DNA from: an uncultured Eubacteriales bacterium
GTDB taxonomy: Bacteria; Bacillota; Clostridia; Oscillospirales; Acutalibacteraceae
NCBI GenBank assembly: GCA_934394855.1
Contig: CAKRRH010000019.1
Location: 1 to 36,339, forward strand
Direction of reading: 5' to 3'
Length of the DNA stretch: 36,339 bases
Both the position numbers and the translations under genes were made by a program. The notes beneath the pieces were generated by a model. That model saw only the letters and a program-made list of their open reading frames with translations. It did no database searches and was not told the origin of the DNA. Positions 33,762 through 36,339 of this stretch are shown piece by piece (position 1 is the stretch's first letter; each line of letters starts with the position of its first letter).

Positions 33762-35435
33762 TCAATCACTGTCGTTGTCGGGTGATGTTGCTTTTTTAAG
33801 ATGAAGCTTAATCATGATTTTTGAGATGATGTCTTTGCCGAAAATGTCCTGAATGAGCCCTAAGCGATATGCGACAACGGCATAGACGGCGCCGCCTACA
33901 AGGGCGAACACGCCGAGCACGACTATCAACATGATTCCTCTCGCTTCGGGAATCGGAATGAACAGCTTCATCAGCGCGACTGTGACGATCAGCGCAAGAT
34001 TCGGCAAAATCGCTTTGACCAGCGTTTTTACAATCATGATATATCTGAAATGCATACGCTTTTTAAGCGATACCATTGCAATCGTGATGGTGGTTACAAC
34101 GCCGAATACCGATGAAAGAAGCGGTCCTAAATAGGGCGGAATTCCGATCACGCTGAAAAGCATTATCAGCGGCAAATCGAGAGCCGCATTTATCAGCAGT
34201 CCCAAAATCGTGCAGCCACAGACGAGTCTTGCACGGCCCATGCTTTGAAGCGCCATGCAAACGACGATTTTAATACTCGAAAGCACGCTGACAAAACAGA
34301 GATATTTCAGCACGACGGTACCATAGTCGCTGTTTGAGTAGAAAAGCGTGTAGACAGGCTTTGAGAGCATTGAAAGCCCGATTGAGAGGGGAACTGCGAC
34401 AACAAGAATGGTATTTATGGCAAGGACGAATTTTCGGTTTACCTCGCCGTATTTTTTTTGAACATAGCTTTGGGTCATGCTCGGAACAAGGCTGGTCGTA
34501 AGACCCATTGACAACGCACTGATTAGCATACATATTTTCGGCGCCCAAGTGGCAATCGTGCTGGCAATCGTCTGAGTGTCTGCGTCCGACACACCGAGCC
34601 AACCCATGCCTGTGATTGTCAGCTTCATGTCCACGATTTCGTAAAGGTTTGTGCTTGTCGCAACGATTACAACCGGGATCGAGTAGCGCAAAATCTGGAA
34701 TATGAGCCGCTTTGCGCTCGGCACACGCTCACGCACACGATTGCCAATGAAATCACGCTCGTGGTGGGCGGTTTTAAGCTGCAAATATAACAGCGCCAAA
34801 GCGGCGCCCACAGCCGCACCGGCAAGCGCAACATTAACGCCGACGCCGACATTAAGTCCTAAAACGTTTACAACCAAATATGAGCCGCCGAGCACGACCG
34901 CAATTCTTGCGACCTGTTCGACTACCTGGCTGTATGATGAATGGGCAATGAAATTATGACCCTGAAGATAGCCTCGTTTGACACTCAAAAACGGTGCAAA
35001 GAGAAGGCAAAGCGATACCGAACGAATTGCCGCCGCAATCGAGCCGTTATTTACAATGCTTGCATTTTGCATATCGCCCATGTAAAAACCGGCAAAGCCG
35101 TTTGCGAATATTTGCAAAATCAAGAACAGCGCGATCGATATTCCGCCGACAACCGAAAGTCCCACAAGATAGACCTTGCGCTTTGTTTTTTGCATACCTC
35201 TTGTGTTATATTCCGAAACAAGAATGCTCATTGCGGTCGGAACGCCCGAGGTTGAGGCGTTGAGCACAAGGTTGTAAAGAGTGTAGGCACTCGAATAGAT
35301 GTAGCCGCCTGCTTCTCCGATTATCGCATAAAACGGAATTACATAAAGCGCACCGAGGATCTTGGTGATGATGACCGAGATATATGCAATCATCGAGCCT
35401 TCGACAAGTCCGTTTTGTTTAAGCTTTTTCTTCAT
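33762..35435 (-). CDS. SpoVB/MurJ-family lipid flippase (polysaccharide biosynthesis protein)
   Basis: The 557-residue polytopic protein has about fourteen membrane helices of the MATE/PST/MurJ superfamily. It starts MKKKLKQNGLVEGSMIAYIS, and its closest resemblance is to SpoVB and YtgP-type flippases of Firmicutes (GALYVIPFYAIIGEAGGYIYSSAYTLYN). These move lipid-linked wall precursors across the membrane, in SpoVB for spore cortex synthesis. I cannot tell the sporulation paralogue from the vegetative one, so I give no symbol. Its stop is five bases from the convergent spoIIP stop. Confidence 0.9.
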   Translation of the reverse strand: MKKKLKQNGLVEGSMIAYISVIITKILGALYVIPFYAIIGEAGGYIYSSAYTLYNLVLNASTSGVPTAMSILVSEYNTRGMQKTKRKVYLVGLSVVGGISIALFLILQIFANGFAGFYMGDMQNASIVNNGSIAAAIRSVSLCLLFAPFLSVKRGYLQGHNFIAHSSYSQVVEQVARIAVVLGGSYLVVNVLGLNVGVGVNVALAGAAVGAALALLYLQLKTAHHERDFIGNRVRERVPSAKRLIFQILRYSIPVVIVATSTNLYEIVDMKLTITGMGWLGVSDADTQTIASTIATWAPKICMLISALSMGLTTSLVPSMTQSYVQKKYGEVNRKFVLAINTILVVAVPLSIGLSMLSKPVYTLFYSNSDYGTVVLKYLCFVSVLSSIKIVVCMALQSMGRARLVCGCTILGLLINAALDLPLIMLFSVIGIPPYLGPLLSSVFGVVTTITIAMVSLKKRMHFRYIMIVKTLVKAILPNLALIVTVALMKLFIPIPEARGIMLIVVLGVFALVGGAVYAVVAYRLGLIQDIFGKDIISKIMIKLHLKKATSPDNDSD

Positions 35436-35486
35436 TTTATTATCCTTTATAAATAAATATATTATTACTCATAATCCGATTATATC

Positions 35487-35515
35487 AGTATATCACACAA
35501 CTTATCAAAAATCAA
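35487..35515 (-). promoter_or_regulatory. SigA-type promoter of the flippase gene
   Basis: On the minus strand -35 TTGATT (35510-35515), a 17-base spacer and -10 TATACT (35487-35492) with TGTGTGA before it. It matches the promoter at 7486-7514 in 24 of 29 positions. A SigA-like promoter favours a vegetative role for this flippase. Confidence 0.6.
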
Positions 35516-35525
35516 CAGCACAACC

Positions 35526-35554
35526 GTGACAAAATGAGCGGATAAGCATAGAAT
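35526..35554 (+). promoter_or_regulatory. Candidate SigE promoter of the cotJ operon
   Basis: GTGACAAA (35526-35533), 13 bases, then CATAGAAT (35547-35554) fits the SigE consensus well at -10 and in six of eight positions at -35. In Bacillus the cotJ operon is SigE dependent, which agrees with this. Confidence 0.5.
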
Positions 35555-35601
35555 GAAATCAGGAGGAATATATGTGATTTATTGAGATAAAGGAGAATAA
35601 G

Positions 35602-35820
35602 ATGATGAATAACGAACAAGAGGTAAACGCCGTGATTCGGTCGATTTGCCAAGATGATAATTTTGACGACAGAACTCTGTCGAGCCTGCCGCTTGCAATG
35701 GCATATGTTCCTATGCAAAAGTGGCAAAAGTTATATGAGCCGGATGTTGCATTTGAAAGAGGCACGATTTTTTCCGAGCTTGATCTGCCGTTTTTGGGAA
35801 GACGGGCGATTGAGAGATGA
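35602..35820 (+). CDS. cotJA: Spore coat-associated protein CotJA
   Basis: The 72-residue protein has the CotJA core LAMAYVPMQKWQKLYEPDVAFERGTIFSELDLPFLG, nearly unchanged from Bacillus and Clostridia. AAGGAG (35590-35595) precedes two adjacent ATG codons (35602 and 35605); both fit, so the length is 72 or 71. The stop overlaps cotJB by four bases (ATGA). It belongs to the inner-coat cotJ operon with a manganese-catalase-like CotJC. Confidence 0.95.
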   Translation: MMNNEQEVNAVIRSICQDDNFDDRTLSSLPLAMAYVPMQKWQKLYEPDVAFERGTIFSELDLPFLGRRAIER

Positions 35821-36080
35821 GCGAAAGAGAAAAGGCACTGCGGCTTGTGCAGATATATAAATTTGCAGTAATCGAGGCAAATTTATTTTGTGATACCCAC
35901 CCCGAAAATAAACAGGCTTTGGAATATCTCTCAAAGGCAACGAAAGCATATATGAAAGCAAGAGAGATGTATGTGAAAAGATTCGGAATGTTGACGGCAA
36001 CGGACATCGGCGATGATGACAGATTCTCGTGGATCGACAGTCCGTGGCCTTGGATGAATGAAAGCGAGTGTGAGAGATAA
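35817..36080 (+). CDS. cotJB: Spore coat protein CotJB
   Basis: The 87-residue helical protein has the CotJB pattern: LVQIYKFAVIEANLFCDTHPENKQALEYL and the WPWMNE end. It is translationally coupled to cotJA (four-base overlap) and its stop (TAA 36078-36080) overlaps the cotJC ATG by one base. Confidence 0.93.
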   Translation: MSEREKALRLVQIYKFAVIEANLFCDTHPENKQALEYLSKATKAYMKAREMYVKRFGMLTATDIGDDDRFSWIDSPWPWMNESECER

Positions 36081-36331
36081 TGTGGAGTTATGAGAAAAAA
36101 CTTGAATACCCGGTAAAAATCGCACGTCCAAACCCGGCACTTGCAAAGGTAATCGTTTCCCAGCTCGGCGGTCCTCATGGAGAGCTTGGAGCGGCAATGC
36201 GTTATCTTAACCAGCGATATACTGCGGCAAACGATCAGACACGGGCGATTTTGACCGATATTGGTAGAGAAGCCTCTGAAATGTTCCATTCAGAGGCTAC
36301 GGCTTTTTTTGATGCTTTTGCAACCGTGTAG
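36080..36331 (+). pseudogene. cotJC: cotJC, 5' part only, broken after about codon 62
   Basis: The first 62 residues (MWSYEKKLEYPVKIARPNP through YLNQRYTAANDQTRAILTDIG) are clearly CotJC, a manganese-catalase-type coat protein normally near 190-220 residues. After Gly62 (codon 36263-36265) the family continues with a TEELAHLE-type metal-ligand helix. Here the frame instead reads REASEMFHSEATAFF and stops at 36329-36331. The changed sequence is immediately a terminator-like hairpin. So the gene is interrupted by inserted sequence or by a faulty contig join at the window edge. The catalytic glutamates and histidines downstream are lost from this copy as shown. Confidence 0.85.
36271..36310. terminator. 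Hairpin with T7 tail just inside the sequence replacing cotJC
   Basis: AGCCTCTGAA (36271-36280) pairs perfectly with TTCAGAGGCT (36289-36298) around an 8-base loop. ACGGC and seven T residues (36304-36310) follow, the form of an intrinsic terminator. It starts five bases after the last cotJC-like codon, so it belongs to the foreign segment. Confidence 0.6.
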
Positions 36332-36339
36332 CTCCACTT

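Noticed and set aside
35711..36289. 192-codon minus-strand frame across cotJA-cotJB-cotJC
   Set aside because: It is antisense to three recognisable, overlapping coat genes; only its first part near the right edge lies in sequence of unknown origin.

Overview
The window reads as a chromosomal contig from an anaerobic, spore-forming Clostridia member, with a Ruminococcaceae/Oscillospiraceae-like feel. Three things support this: sporulation genes (spoIIP, cotJA-cotJB-cotJC and a SpoVB-type flippase), a V-type rather than F-type rotary ATPase operon, and frequent AGGAGG ribosome sites with some TTG starts. The taxon is inference. I see no tRNA, rRNA, CRISPR array or intact insertion sequence.

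Layout. 1-450: a hairpin-dense stretch with at most one doubtful small ORF at the contig edge. 453-6598: a zinc-ribbon membrane protein, then an apparently intracellular carbohydrate cassette (GH16-like enzyme and a large DUF5107-TPR protein) facing a sugar-sensing regulator whose DNA-binding domain seems to lie at the C terminus. 6843-7274: an RNHCP-domain protein. 7579-10913: a solute-binding lipoprotein overlapping a hybrid histidine kinase. 11028-11336: a very cysteine-rich small protein. 11442-13103: a two-gene polysaccharide or teichoic acid type ABC exporter. 13262-15261: a PflA-like radical SAM protein and a divergent membrane-anchored DUF5050-like protein.

15418-24208 is a complete nine-gene V-ATPase operon in the Enterococcus hirae ntp order F-I-K-E-C-G-A-B-D. 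It runs from a strong promoter to a strong terminator. Its K subunit carries the residues that bind sodium in E. hirae NtpK, so the machine is predicted to move Na+. 24285-26257 holds a HAD phosphatase, an unrecognised beta-rich protein and a soluble pyrophosphatase. 26397-31062 is a MoxR / DUF58 / transglutaminase-like triad in which the transglutaminase has lost its catalytic cysteine. 31100-32512 (minus strand) is nnrD plus a small lipoprotein. 32608-35435 is spoIIP convergent with a SpoVB/MurJ-type flippase. 35602 to the end is cotJABC, with cotJC breaking off into unrelated sequence after about codon 62.

Points most worth a second look: the broken cotJC at the right edge (intervening element or assembly join), the hairpin-dense left edge, the catalytically dead transglutaminase next to MoxR/DUF58, the inverted-architecture regulator with its GH16/DUF5107 targets, the cysteine-rich protein, and the lipoprotein-kinase sensor pair. 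I do not see a clearly new multi-gene defence or mobile system.
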